A stretch of DNA of 64,000 nucleotides from an uncultured Prevotella sp. Lineage in GTDB: Bacteria > Bacteroidota > Bacteroidia > Bacteroidales > Bacteroidaceae. The translations under genes were made by a program, and so were the position numbers. Of the stretch, positions 30,054 through 39,387 are shown piece by piece; within the stretch, counting starts at the first letter, position 1; every line of letters begins with the position of its first letter. The DNA is taken from positions 1 to 64,000 of the forward strand of contig CALUEX010000052.1 in the NCBI GenBank assembly GCA_944319815.1. The letters run 5' to 3'. A model generated the notes under the pieces. That model did no database searches. It was not told the DNA's origin and saw nothing but the letters and a program-made list of their open reading frames with translations.

Positions 30054-30950
30054 TTATAATAGAAATCCAATAGACACAAGCAGGCCGTAGATGAACATAT
30101 TACGGGCCGTTTCGCCCAACACCAAGTTTAACGCTTTGCCTTTATTTATACGTATCATTTTCTTGTATGTGGCATAGTGCAATGCTAAATAAACAAATGG
30201 CAATATGGCTGCCCACTGGTGACTGTAGTAGATGAATGACATCCCGGCAACCACTGCAAACAGTCCGGCAAAAAGGTAAACCCTGCGTCCGTAAGCAGCA
30301 CCGATTCGTACAACGAGGGTCTTTTTCCCCGCATTAGCATCATTGTCAATGTCTCGGTAATTGTTGACTAACAATAAAGTATCAATTACTAATCCGCATA
30401 AAATCGAAGCGATGAATGCTTCTGCCGTGACATGGCCAACTAACAAATAATAAGTCATGCAGACAGGAACTATTCCGAAAAAGACTAATACCAAAATGTC
30501 GCCCAAGCCGAGGTAAGAAAGTGACGTAGTATAAAGAAAACAAAACAGGACACATAAAAAACCAACCACAAGCATACCGATGCCGCCATAAATAATAAGT
30601 GGCAACCCCAATCCGCAGGCAACAAATGTCGTTACGGCTATTGCCCGTTTCATGTTTCCTGGCGTTATCCAGCCTTGGGCGCACGCCCTGCGCGGGCCAA
30701 GCCGTGTCTCGTCATCGTTACCACGTACATAATCAAAATAATCATTGACGAAATTGGCGTCTATTTGCATGATAAATGCAAACAGTATGCATAAAACAGC
30801 GGGAATTATGTTGAATTCAGAACGTCCTATGTCAGAATAAGCCAGCGACAGACCTATCATTACAGGCACAGCTGCACCGGAAAGAGTCTTGGGGCGTGCA
30901 GCAAGCACCCAAGACATAACCGAGTTTGGACGTATGTTTTTTCCTTCCAT
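30054..30950 (-). CDS. menA: 1,4-dihydroxy-2-naphthoate polyprenyltransferase MenA
   Basis: 298 aa integral membrane UbiA-family enzyme that attaches the isoprenoid tail in menaquinone synthesis. N-terminal WVLAARPKTLSGAAVPVMIG, first Asp-rich motif NDYFDYVRGNDDETRLGPRR, second motif NNYRDIDNDANAGKKTLVVR, and about eight hydrophobic helices. Length is normal. Divergent from the HD-domain gene with overlapping promoters. Confidence 0.93.
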   Translation of the reverse strand: MEGKNIRPNSVMSWVLAARPKTLSGAAVPVMIGLSLAYSDIGRSEFNIIPAVLCILFAFIMQIDANFVNDYFDYVRGNDDETRLGPRRACAQGWITPGNMKRAIAVTTFVACGLGLPLIIYGGIGMLVVGFLCVLFCFLYTTSLSYLGLGDILVLVFFGIVPVCMTYYLLVGHVTAEAFIASILCGLVIDTLLLVNNYRDIDNDANAGKKTLVVRIGAAYGRRVYLFAGLFAVVAGMSFIYYSHQWAAILPFVYLALHYATYKKMIRINKGKALNLVLGETARNMFIYGLLVSIGFLL

Positions 30951-31012
30951 TTGTCTTTAGCCTAATGTATGGTTACAATATCTGGAATTATGCATTTTAA
31001 GTCGTTCAAGAC

Positions 31013-31048
31013 CTTGCAAAAATAAACATTTTGCGCTATATTTGCAAG
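31013..31048. promoter_or_regulatory. Overlapping divergent promoters of menA and the HD gene
   Basis: Plus strand: CTTG (31013-31016), 20 bp, TATATTTG (31037-31044) for the HD gene. Minus strand: CTTG (31045-31048), 20 bp, TATTTTTG (31017-31024) for menA. The two spacers interlock, so both polymerases cannot bind together. Confidence 0.6.
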
Positions 31049-31118
31049 AAAATGATTGAGTATGAGTCTTGACAGACTCCATGAAGTTCATACATTAACT
31101 TTATAATATTTGTTGACC

Positions 31119-31757
31119 ATGCTTGACAACAATGTCAATTTAGACTTGATGACGTTCATCGAGACAGAGATACTGCCACGTTATTCAAATTTTGACAAGG
31201 CCCATGGTATGCCGCACGTTACAAGCGTAATCAGGCGTTCAATAAAACTTGCAAAAACGATAGGGGCAGACATTAATATGGCATATACGATAGCGGCTTA
31301 CCACGACTTGGGACTTGAAGGGCCACGGGCTATTCACCATGTAACCAGCGGAAAGATACTGGCTGCCGATTCGCGCCTGAACAAATGGTTCTCCCGTGAA
31401 CAAATAAAAATCATGAAAGAAGCCGTAGAGGACCATAGGGCATCGGCATCCCATACGCCGCGTAGTGTTTATGGCAAAATTGTTGCCGAAGCAGACAGGG
31501 AACTTGAGCCCATGACAGTTTTTCGCCGGACAATACAATTCGGATTAGACCATTATCCGGAAAAGAACAAGGAAGAACATTGGACAAGGTTCATCAGCCA
31601 TCTTGACAATAAATATTCACAGCATGGATATATACATTTATGGATTCCTGGTTCGGAAAACGAGGCGAACCTGAAGAAAATCCGTGAATTTCTGGTTGAC
31701 AAAAAAACTTTAAGAACGATATTTGACAAAATCTATGATGAAGAAAAAATGTCGTAA
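31119..31757 (+). CDS. HD-domain phosphohydrolase-like protein
   Basis: 212 aa from the ATG at 31119 (two TTG codons just upstream are unlikely starts). HD-superfamily metal residues: FDKAHGMPHVTSVIRRS, AYHDLGLEGPRAIHH, and VEDHRASASHTPRS, then EADRELEPMTVFRRTIQFG. This small HD subtype is widespread in Bacteroidetes; a nucleotide or phosphoester substrate is likely but unidentified. Its stop overlaps the start of the downstream isomerase gene by about 23 nt, so they are translationally linked. Confidence 0.8.
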   Translation: MLDNNVNLDLMTFIETEILPRYSNFDKAHGMPHVTSVIRRSIKLAKTIGADINMAYTIAAYHDLGLEGPRAIHHVTSGKILAADSRLNKWFSREQIKIMKEAVEDHRASASHTPRSVYGKIVAEADRELEPMTVFRRTIQFGLDHYPEKNKEEHWTRFISHLDNKYSQHGYIHLWIPGSENEANLKKIREFLVDKKTLRTIFDKIYDEEKMS

Positions 31758-32472
31758 AAGAGCATATCCTTTATTAAAGGCTCTTTCGGGAGCATTACTT
31801 CCCATCGTGTTGTTCATGTTCCCATTATCTTATGCTTGTTCGCAAACACAAGACAGCACGAGGCACGAAGTCTTGCTTGAAACGACTAAAGGCAATATAC
31901 GTATTGCCCTTTACAATGAAACCCCGCTGCATCGTGACAATTTCATAAGGCTTGTCAAGATTGGTTTTTATGATGGCCTATTGTTCCATCGTGTCATAAT
32001 GAGTTTCATGGTACAAACCGGCGACAGCGCAAGTCGCCATGCAAAGCCTGGACAGCTTTTGGGAGACACACCTGAAAGCTACAAGATACCCGCGGAAATA
32101 AAATATCCGTCACTGTTCCACAAACGTGGTGCAGTGGCTGCTGCCCGTGAAAGCGACAAGGTAAATCCTGAAAAAGCATCTTCGGCATCACAGTTTTACA
32201 TCGTGTACGGACGGCGTTTCAACGACCAGATGTTGGATGACGCCCAAAAACAACTCGACAGACAGACTGGTGGAACGGTTAAACTGACACAAGGGATAAG
32301 GGAAGTCTATAAAAAGCAAGGAGGCACGCCCCATCTTGACGGGCAATATACGGTTTTCGGGGAAGTAGTTGAAGGACTGGATGTCGTAAATAGCATACAA
32401 TGGGTTGATACTGACGAGAACGGACGGCCCAAAGATGATATAAAGATTATACGTGCCACTGTGGTAAAATGA
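31735..32472 (+). CDS. Cyclophilin-type peptidyl-prolyl isomerase, exported
   Basis: 245 aa from the ATG at 31735 (31738 equally possible). Basic N-terminus and hydrophobic segment ALLPIVLFMFPLSYAC indicate export, perhaps as a lipoprotein at Cys39-40. Cyclophilin fold: VLLETTKGNIRIALYNETPLH, GFYDGLLFHRVIMSFMVQTGD, SSASQFYIVYGRRFND, and HLDGQYTVFGEVVEGLDVV. An insertion around residues 170-200 (LDRQTGGTVKLTQGIREVYKKQG) is typical of Bacteroidetes members. Should assist folding of periplasmic or outer-membrane proteins. Confidence 0.88.
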   Translation: MMKKKCRKRAYPLLKALSGALLPIVLFMFPLSYACSQTQDSTRHEVLLETTKGNIRIALYNETPLHRDNFIRLVKIGFYDGLLFHRVIMSFMVQTGDSASRHAKPGQLLGDTPESYKIPAEIKYPSLFHKRGAVAAARESDKVNPEKASSASQFYIVYGRRFNDQMLDDAQKQLDRQTGGTVKLTQGIREVYKKQGGTPHLDGQYTVFGEVVEGLDVVNSIQWVDTDENGRPKDDIKIIRATVVK

Positions 32473-32588
32473 GCGTAAACATACCGTGTCGCGATGATGT
32501 ACGAAGCTGACGAATGAAGTGACATTTGGGTGCAGTGTCCAATATTACAAGTTATATAAAATCCTGCAAAAATCAAAAGGGGATTAAT

Positions 32589-32663
32589 TGAAATATAAAA
32601 GGCCATATTTTAAGCGACAGGAAGATGCTTCCAATCCCGTAAAATATGGTCTTTTATATTTCA
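32589..32663. repeat. Palindromic GGCCAT repeat, terminator-like
   Basis: Two 24-bp arms (32589-32612 and 32640-32663) are inverted copies with one G:T difference; core AAATATAAAAGGCCATATTT. The 27-nt loop holds a smaller GGAAG/CTTCC hairpin. It sits between two convergent genes and could stop both, yet it shares its core with spacers elsewhere, so it is a repeat-family member. Confidence 0.65.
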
Positions 32664-32697
32664 GCTGAAAATCTGGTAAGTTGCCGTGTTGCTTTGT

Positions 32698-34347
32698 CTA
32701 TTCCGTGGGTACGGCATATTTGTCTCCTGTGGAATGTACTATTTCACGCGCAACTTTCCCTGGAAAGCCAGGACGTTCTACTGTAGCGCCTAATCCGGTT
32801 TCAGTACGCTTGAACGTGCCGTTTTCTTCTGGCTTCACGGTCATGTCGTTATATTTGACAATCATGTAAATAGCCATTTGTTTCCATCGGTCAAGCATTT
32901 GTTCAGCCTTTAAGTTGCTGTATTCATTAAGATACTTTATTGCCTGTAAACTGTTTTCTGCGTAAAGGCGCGTTGCCGTAGCTTCTACTTCGGCTTGCCC
33001 TGCGTCATAACTTCTTTCAAGAGAGTCTCTTACAGCCTTGAGCGCCCCAAACATCAATGAATATCGCGGATAAACCATGTTGCTGACCCAGTTGCAAATC
33101 CAGTAAGCATTATTCTCGTTAAACGTTACGGCATCGGCTCCCGGCGTATTATAACATTCAGGCTGCTCCGTGTTGCCGCAATATATCGGTGTGTAGGCAA
33201 CCATATTTCCGTCATCATTACCAAACCAGAGTATTCCCCCTATCTGCCTTGGCAACCACGAGCGTAGTTGGGCTATGTAGGAAAAACCAGACTGCTGTGT
33301 GGATGTAGGCCTCTCGTTGAAATATTCCTTGCCGTCAACTTTGTAAGTAAGCGGCGTCGGCCGATATGGCATCCCCCATATTCCCTGGCCGGGGTCATTG
33401 TCAAGGGCAAAAGGCGTTCCCTCATAATGGTCGCGCATACAATCGCGCACATCCTGTAACGTGACTTTCTTATTGGGGATAATCCACAGTGGCATAGGTT
33501 CGGCATCCTTCACTTTACCCTCCGCATACGGCAAATATTTATCCATGTCGTCTGAAAAATGGTTGAAGAAGCTCCATACCCTTGCTTCACAGAAGCGTCG
33601 CCCGGAAAAATCGGGATAGGCATACGTCTCACAAAAACTGAAATCCTCGTCTTTGCCTGTGAACCAACCTTTCTCCCTTGCAAATGATATACAGTCTTTT
33701 GAATACATCACGTTTTTTTTGTCCTTTTGGTCAAACTTCCGTATGCGGCTTTGGTTGGCATGGGCGCAGATAGCGTTGTCAGGTATCCTCAGTGCAACCC
33801 AAACAACACCCTTGCTTCCAGGCCCCTTACCCATCATCTCCATTATCCACGCTTCTTCCGGGTCACAAATAGAAAAAGTCTCGCCTTCTGAACAATATCC
33901 ATATTTTTCTGCAAGAGTTGTCATTACTTTTATTGCTTCTCGTGCAGTCTTAGAACGTTGTAAGGCTATATATATCAATGAGCCATAATCAAGAATGCCT
34001 GTTGTATCGACCATTTCGTGACGACCGCCGAATGTGGTCTCCCCGATTGAAACTTGGAATTCATTTATATTGCCTATTACGTTGTATGTTTCTTCCGCCT
34101 CCGGTATCTGCCCATGATATTCCTTTGTGTCCCAGTCGTAAATCTGCCTCATCGTCCCTTTGTCATGCTTTCCGGCCGGATAATGGCAGAGACCGATAAA
34201 CATTCCATAATCGTCAGCATTATACGTACAAAATACTGAACCATCGGCACTTGCAGCTTTGCCGACAATGAAATTCGTACACGCAAAAGCATTGGTATAT
34301 GCTGCTAAAATAATAGCGACCAACAATATTTTCTTCATAATCTTCAT
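32698..34347 (-). CDS. C69-family dipeptidase (PepD-like), exported
   Basis: 549 aa (539 to 549 depending on start; 34338 is an alternative ATG). N-terminal signal MKKILLVAIILAAYTNAFA is followed directly by CTNFIVGKAASADGSVF, where the Cys is the N-terminal nucleophile exposed by cleavage. Further C69 motifs: NEFQVSIGETTFGGR, RSKTAREAI, GEGETFSICDPEEAWIMEMMG-like stretch and ALRIPDNAICAHANQSRI. Hydrolyses dipeptides in the periplasm. It lies 11 bp after the M23 peptidase gene: a two-gene peptidase operon. Confidence 0.9.
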   Translation of the reverse strand: MKIMKKILLVAIILAAYTNAFACTNFIVGKAASADGSVFCTYNADDYGMFIGLCHYPAGKHDKGTMRQIYDWDTKEYHGQIPEAEETYNVIGNINEFQVSIGETTFGGRHEMVDTTGILDYGSLIYIALQRSKTAREAIKVMTTLAEKYGYCSEGETFSICDPEEAWIMEMMGKGPGSKGVVWVALRIPDNAICAHANQSRIRKFDQKDKKNVMYSKDCISFAREKGWFTGKDEDFSFCETYAYPDFSGRRFCEARVWSFFNHFSDDMDKYLPYAEGKVKDAEPMPLWIIPNKKVTLQDVRDCMRDHYEGTPFALDNDPGQGIWGMPYRPTPLTYKVDGKEYFNERPTSTQQSGFSYIAQLRSWLPRQIGGILWFGNDDGNMVAYTPIYCGNTEQPECYNTPGADAVTFNENNAYWICNWVSNMVYPRYSLMFGALKAVRDSLERSYDAGQAEVEATATRLYAENSLQAIKYLNEYSNLKAEQMLDRWKQMAIYMIVKYNDMTVKPEENGTFKRTETGLGATVERPGFPGKVAREIVHSTGDKYAVPTE

Positions 34348-34358
34348 ATTTTATTATG

Positions 34359-36005
34359 TCAATATTTAAATTGCGACGTAAATACAGCCTCGTTGTTGCA
34401 TCTGTCCACGGCAACAATCTTCAAATTGTGCAAACTTGATGTTTTTCGAATTGGAGAACCATGCAAGTTGCATGAATATATATTTGCTTTTTCATCATAT
34501 TCAAAAAGGACAAAACTTCCATTTACATATCCTTTCAATGACTTCAAGCCGCTTTTCTTGTCATAAGCGTAAATTTTCAATCTGCCGTTAGATGCATTGA
34601 ATGCTGTCAATACCGGCGCATCGGCATCGTATGCTATTTCATACCGTGCCCCTAATTCCCTTATGCGCCCCGTAACCCAGCCATCTTTATAAAAGCCACC
34701 CATATACCTGTCTGCTCCATAATGGCTTACAATATATAATTTATTTGGGTCTTTTACAGGCTTGTTTAGTTTCAAACTTATTTGCGCCCATCCAAAAAGC
34801 GGATAAGACTGCCTATAAAAGCTCCATTCATTGGATAAAGAATTGGCATCGCCGACTTTCACCGTCGGTGACAACTCTACATCGTCAGGCAATAATCCCT
34901 GGGCGATTTTAAGCGACACTCCAGGCCTTTGGAATACATTGAACCTGTCGAAATGCAAGATGTTCATAAGTTTTTGCCTTGGCCCCATCGGTATTTTTTG
35001 GCGCTCACCACGCACGACAAATGAATATTCCCGTGAATTTCCATATATGTCGGTAATTTTATAAACCAAATGGTAGTCACGTTCTTCATTGAAATCAACC
35101 ATGCCTTGATTCATCTGCGGGGCAGAAAGAATAGGCAGCGTGTTACCCGGTTCGATAAAAGATTTCATATACCAGACACGTGTTCTACAATAATGCTCAT
35201 AATCGCCCCATGAATTTACCATTCGATTGCACTTCTCCGGGATATTGTCTACATCGCTTTCAAAGACAACTTTTCCGTCAACCGACAATGAGGTGCGGCG
35301 TACCCCGAGAATACCAAAACTTCCTTCCATATAATCGTTGGCCCAAATACCAAAGCCTACTCTACCCCACGCAGTAAATTTCCGCGTTAATGTCGGTGAA
35401 GAAAAGCCGTAAGACTGTTTCCTGCCTGACCCACAAAACACGCCTTTGCCAGCCTGCGGGTATGCCATGAATGAATGTGCTATAGGCTTTGTTGTGTCAG
35501 TAACAAAGTCTTTCAAATAGTCAAGTGGGTCAAGCAGGTTCCATGTCCTTGTCTCATGGAACTCTAAATGCAGGTGTGGGGCTTTGCTGGCCCCCGTATT
35601 TCCGCTTATAGCTATTAATTGCCCCTGAGCTACAGGATAATCTGTAGGCTTCAGGTCAACGTCTGCAAAATAAGTCTGGTGTTGATATTGCCACTTGCGC
35701 ACGATGGCAGCAAGTTGTGGGGTGAATTTCTTTAAGTGGCAATAAACTGTAGTGATGCCACCCGGATGGCGCACATAGACAGCATTCCCAAATCCGTTCA
35801 ACCCAACCGTTATCCTGGAAACATAACCATTGGCAACGGAAAAGATAGGCTTACCTTCTGTCATGCCCGTCCTTACATCTATACCACCATGAAAATGGTT
35901 CGGCCGCGGTTCTCCAAAATTGCCGGCTAACGATACAGGATAATTGACTGGAGAACCAAAAGCCATGACTGACGACAAAAGCAATGCTGATAATGTATTG
36001 AACAC
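34359..36005 (-). CDS. M23-family metallopeptidase, exported
   Basis: 548 aa. Signal MFNTLSALLLSSVMAFGSP. LytM/M23 zinc site near the N-terminus: NHFHGGIDVRTG and SKAPHLHLEFHETRT with the HxH pair, and the GNTGASK turn. After about residue 180 comes a long beta-rich, Ig-like region (SPTVKVGDANSLSNEW, GRIRELGARYEIAYDADAPVL). It should cut peptidoglycan cross-bridges or act as a divisome activator; the Bacteroidetes long form has no proven substrate. First gene of the operon with the C69 dipeptidase. Confidence 0.88.
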   Translation of the reverse strand: MFNTLSALLLSSVMAFGSPVNYPVSLAGNFGEPRPNHFHGGIDVRTGMTEGKPIFSVANGYVSRITVGLNGFGNAVYVRHPGGITTVYCHLKKFTPQLAAIVRKWQYQHQTYFADVDLKPTDYPVAQGQLIAISGNTGASKAPHLHLEFHETRTWNLLDPLDYLKDFVTDTTKPIAHSFMAYPQAGKGVFCGSGRKQSYGFSSPTLTRKFTAWGRVGFGIWANDYMEGSFGILGVRRTSLSVDGKVVFESDVDNIPEKCNRMVNSWGDYEHYCRTRVWYMKSFIEPGNTLPILSAPQMNQGMVDFNEERDYHLVYKITDIYGNSREYSFVVRGERQKIPMGPRQKLMNILHFDRFNVFQRPGVSLKIAQGLLPDDVELSPTVKVGDANSLSNEWSFYRQSYPLFGWAQISLKLNKPVKDPNKLYIVSHYGADRYMGGFYKDGWVTGRIRELGARYEIAYDADAPVLTAFNASNGRLKIYAYDKKSGLKSLKGYVNGSFVLFEYDEKANIYSCNLHGSPIRKTSSLHNLKIVAVDRCNNEAVFTSQFKY

Positions 36006-36060
36006 GAGACGATTTTTATATTATGGTTGATGTATTTATCCAAGCACTACTAAAGAATAA

Positions 36061-36112
36061 TGACGGGGAACGATTAGCCTTGTAATGCTTATGGCCACAC
36101 GTTCGCCCGTCA
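36061..36112. terminator. Hairpin between M23 gene and nadC
   Basis: TGACGGGGAACG pairs with CGTTCGCCCGTCA (one indel), 17 bp after the nadC stop on the minus strand. No strong U-tract. Confidence 0.5.
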
Positions 36113-36129
36113 TGATAATGTTACAATAT

Positions 36130-36978
36130 TCAGCAAGCCTTGAAACTCATGTCAAGACCCTTCACTGAATGGGTCAAAGCACCGACAGAGATGAAGTCAA
36201 CGCCGCATTCGGCATAACTGCGTATAGTGTCGAACGTTATTCCGCCGCTTGATTCCACTTCATATTTGCCTGCAATCATTTCAACGGCCTTCTTTGTATC
36301 TTCTACCGAGAAGTTGTCCAACATTATCCTATCAACTCCGCCACAATCCATGACTTGCTTAATCTCGTCGAAGTTGCGCACTTCAATCTCTATTTTAAGG
36401 TCAAAAGATTTCTCCTTCAAGTATTCATGACACCGATTTATCGCATTGCTTATGCCACCGGCAAAATCGACATGATTGTCTTTCAATAAAATCATGTCAA
36501 ATAGGCCTATCCTATGATTTACTCCACCACCGATTTTTACTGCCTGTTTTTCAAGCATACGCATACCTGGAGTTGTCTTCCTTGTATCGAGTACGTGTGC
36601 TTTCGTTCCCTCGATGAGCTTGACATATTTATTTGTCATGGTAGCGATACCGCTCATTCGTTGCATTATATTGAGCATGAGTCGTTCCGTTTGCAATAAA
36701 GAACGTATTTTACCGCTTACAACCATCGCTATGTCGCCTTTCTTGACCTTTGAACCGTCACACATAAGCACTTCTACTTTCAGCGTCGAATCAAAGCGTG
36801 CAAACACTCTTTTGGCGACTTCCACTCCTGCCAAAATACCGTCTTCCTTTATTAACAGGTGTGATTTTCCCATAGCGTCTTCAGGAATGCAGCATAATGT
36901 CGTATGGTCACCGTCACCTATGTCTTCTGCAAACGCCAAATCAATGAGGCGGTCTTCTAGTTCATCTACTGTGTACAT
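36130..36978 (-). CDS. nadC: Nicotinate-nucleotide pyrophosphorylase (carboxylating)
   Basis: 282 aa; converts quinolinate and PRPP to nicotinate mononucleotide in de novo NAD synthesis. Motifs: FAEDIGDGDHTTLCC, LNIMQRMSGIATMTNKYV, LDTRKTTPGMRMLEKQAVKIGGGVNHRIGLFDMILLKDNH, and ESSGGITFDTIRSYAECGVDFISVGALTHS. Canonical length. 27 bp after the beta-barrel gene, from whose promoter it is probably transcribed. No nadA or nadB here. Confidence 0.96.
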   Translation of the reverse strand: MYTVDELEDRLIDLAFAEDIGDGDHTTLCCIPEDAMGKSHLLIKEDGILAGVEVAKRVFARFDSTLKVEVLMCDGSKVKKGDIAMVVSGKIRSLLQTERLMLNIMQRMSGIATMTNKYVKLIEGTKAHVLDTRKTTPGMRMLEKQAVKIGGGVNHRIGLFDMILLKDNHVDFAGGISNAINRCHEYLKEKSFDLKIEIEVRNFDEIKQVMDCGGVDRIMLDNFSVEDTKKAVEMIAGKYEVESSGGITFDTIRSYAECGVDFISVGALTHSVKGLDMSFKAC

Positions 36979-37005
36979 TTGTTTCAGAATAATCTTAATT
37001 GATAT

Positions 37006-37491
37006 TTACAAGTAAACACCCAATCCTAACTTAAAGCCTATTTTCGAATAATCAGAATGGTTCTTGAACGATTGGTCATAATAAATGGCCGGTTCTATAG
37101 TTACATTTTTGTTCAGGAAAAATGCATATCCGACTTCAATGCCAGGCATTAAATCGTTATAATTATGGTTAGCATGTATGAGTTTTGCATTAACTCCAAG
37201 ATAAAGCCCGTTTTGTATAATATAATATCGTCCACCTATACCAAGGCTTATCATATCAGAGGCTCCGTCGCGTCCACTGTGCTGCCATCCGAACTGTCCA
37301 AGCAACATCCAGTCGTCAGCCAAGAGATAACCACCTTTGGCATCAAGACCGATATTGAATTCTTCAGTACCGCTATAACTTATATCAAGACCTGACACTG
37401 CGGCACCGACATACCATTTACCCTGCTCAAACTGGGCGTGGCTCGCTACTGCAACGAGCAGCGCAACGATTAACATTGAAATTTTCTTCAT
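37006..37491 (-). CDS. Outer-membrane beta-barrel protein
   Basis: 161 aa with signal peptide MKKISMLIVALLVAVASHAQ. The rest alternates strands ending in aromatic residues (GKWYVGAAVSGLDISYSG, YYIIQNGLYLGVNAKLIH, GFKLGLGVYL at the C-terminus), the pattern of a small 8-strand OmpW/OmpA-like barrel. Function unknown. Shares a promoter region, divergently, with the GH10-like gene. Confidence 0.8.
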   Translation of the reverse strand: MKKISMLIVALLVAVASHAQFEQGKWYVGAAVSGLDISYSGTEEFNIGLDAKGGYLLADDWMLLGQFGWQHSGRDGASDMISLGIGGRYYIIQNGLYLGVNAKLIHANHNYNDLMPGIEVGYAFFLNKNVTIEPAIYYDQSFKNHSDYSKIGFKLGLGVYL

Positions 37492-37546
37492 ATTGTTTTA
37501 TTTTGATTTTACGACATATCGGCAAACCTGTCTTTTTGCCTTGCTG

Positions 37547-37594
37547 CAAAAGTACACATTTAATTTGAAAAACAAAAAAAATAGTATAACTTTG
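37547..37594. promoter_or_regulatory. Overlapping divergent promoters
   Basis: Minus strand (beta-barrel, nadC): TTTG (37573-37576), 18 bp, TACTTTTG (37547-37554). Plus strand (GH10-like): TTTG (37564-37567), 19 bp, TAACTTTG (37587-37594). They share 13 bp. Confidence 0.7.
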
Positions 37595-37622
37595 CACGAA
37601 ACTGGAAATAACCGATAGCAAA

Positions 37623-39344
37623 ATGAATACGTCAAACTACCCTAAATATTATAATTGCCTGTTAATTCTCTGCTTACTTTTCACATTCCCACTATATAGC
37701 CACCCACAAGATTTCTTGGCACGCAAAATCCCTAAGCGTGAAACTCGTGCTGTATGGCTTACAACGCTCGACGGTCTTGATTGGCCAGGCTGTAAGGCAT
37801 TATCCGTTTCTGGCATTGAAAAACAAAAACACGAACTAACGGCCATCCTTGACAGTTTACAGCGTGTAAACATAAATACTGTGCTTTTCCAGGCGCGGAT
37901 AAGAGGCACGGTTGTTTATCCATCATCCATTGAGCCGTGGGACGCTTGTTTGACAGGCGTTCCTGGACGCAATCCAGGATATGACCCACTTGCTTTTGCC
38001 ATTAAAGAATGCCACCGAAGGGGTATGGAAATACAAGCATGGGTAGTTGCCATACCTTTAGGAGGATGGAACTCGCCAGGATGCAAGTCCCTGCGTAATA
38101 AGCATACAGGCATAGTTATACGCCATCGTGGCCAAGGCTACATCGACCCGTCACGTCCGGCTTCGGCACAATACATTGCAGGTTTATGCTCTGAAATAGC
38201 GTCACGCTATGACATAGACGGCATCCATCTTGATTATATACGTTATCCAGAGACAATGCGTGGGGTAAACCATGCAACTGCAAGGCAAAACATAACCCGG
38301 ATAGTGGAAGTTGTACGCGACAGAGTAAAAGCGATAAAACCATGGTTAAAACTTAGCTGTGCAGTAATAGGCAAACGGGATGACTTAGCAAGAACGCATA
38401 GTTACGGCTGGAACGCATTTGACGCTGGCCGTCAAGACGTCGAAACGTGGATGCGTCGTGGTTTGGTGGACCAATTATATCCCATGATGTATTTCCGTGG
38501 AGACCAGTTTTATCCATTCTTGCTTGACTGGAAAGAAAACGACTACAACTGTGAAATCATACCAGGACTTGGCATTTATATGTTGTCACCCCATGAAGGA
38601 CATTGGCCAACCGAGGAAATCGAACGGCAAATGCTTGTATCGCGTTCACTCGGTATGGGGTTCGCCTTATTCAGGGAAAAATTCCTGCGCAATTACGCAA
38701 AACCTATTTACTCTTTCATGAAAGAGTTTTCCCCCTACCCCTCATTTGTGCCACCTTCACATAAAGATAGCACAGCTATCGCAGCCCCAGCGACAATAAA
38801 TGTTGAACGTACAGGGAATTACGCTGTAGTAACATGGAAAGACTGTACCCTGTCCGGGCTACGCCATAATGTTTATGTGTCAAACACTTATCCTGTAGAC
38901 ACAGACAATGCGCAAAATCTATTGGTCATGAAGGTGGAAGGCAACCGCATTGCTGCTAAAGTCCAGGACGATATGTATTTTGCAGTTACCGCAATCGACC
39001 GCTTTGGGCGTGAAAGCGAAGCAACACAACAAGACATACTGGCATACACACATACAAATGAAAAACCCGGCATACCGTTGATTGATGTTGTGGCCGGCGA
39101 GAATGTAATGATGCCAGAACCGTTCAATAGGCAGTCAACCGATGCGGTCATCATCAAGAATATTGTCGGCACGGATGTCGGTGTACGTCCATGCATTGGA
39201 GGCTTATTTGCAACGAAAGGGCTACCTTATGGTTTTTACGCCGTATATTCACTCAATCAAAAGGGGATAATGCACCGTATGTTTTTCTTAAAGATAATCC
39301 CTAAAAAAACAAGTGAAAATGTTTTAACGCCATGCACGGCGTAA
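37623..39344 (+). CDS. GH10-like (GHL10) family glycosidase, exported
   Basis: 573 aa. Signal peptide ends near LYSHPQ (about residue 29). The Glycosyl-hydrolase-like 10 / DUF187 domain spans about residues 38-360: RETRAVWLTTLDGLDWPG, NINTVLFQARIRGTVVYPS, CHRRGMEIQAWVVA, and DIDGIHLDYIRYPE with acidic residues of the active site. A C-terminal fibronectin-III-like part (NVERTGNYAVVTWKDCTLS) and a terminal strand domain follow. Substrate unknown; a cell-wall or polysaccharide target is inference. Its last codons lie inside the downstream terminator stem. Confidence 0.85.
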   Translation: MNTSNYPKYYNCLLILCLLFTFPLYSHPQDFLARKIPKRETRAVWLTTLDGLDWPGCKALSVSGIEKQKHELTAILDSLQRVNINTVLFQARIRGTVVYPSSIEPWDACLTGVPGRNPGYDPLAFAIKECHRRGMEIQAWVVAIPLGGWNSPGCKSLRNKHTGIVIRHRGQGYIDPSRPASAQYIAGLCSEIASRYDIDGIHLDYIRYPETMRGVNHATARQNITRIVEVVRDRVKAIKPWLKLSCAVIGKRDDLARTHSYGWNAFDAGRQDVETWMRRGLVDQLYPMMYFRGDQFYPFLLDWKENDYNCEIIPGLGIYMLSPHEGHWPTEEIERQMLVSRSLGMGFALFREKFLRNYAKPIYSFMKEFSPYPSFVPPSHKDSTAIAAPATINVERTGNYAVVTWKDCTLSGLRHNVYVSNTYPVDTDNAQNLLVMKVEGNRIAAKVQDDMYFAVTAIDRFGRESEATQQDILAYTHTNEKPGIPLIDVVAGENVMMPEPFNRQSTDAVIIKNIVGTDVGVRPCIGGLFATKGLPYGFYAVYSLNQKGIMHRMFFLKIIPKKTSENVLTPCTA

Positions 39345-39360
39345 AAACATTTTCACTTGT
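39309..39360. terminator. Bidirectional terminator overlapping the GH10-like stop
   Basis: ACAAGTGAAAATGTTTT pairs with AAAAACATTTTCACTTGT, with a further AACGCC/GGCGT pairing inside. It includes the end of the glycosidase gene and serves the convergent yebC. Confidence 0.85.
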
Positions 39361-39387
39361 CGCTATAAGTAACTGTCAGATGTTTTT

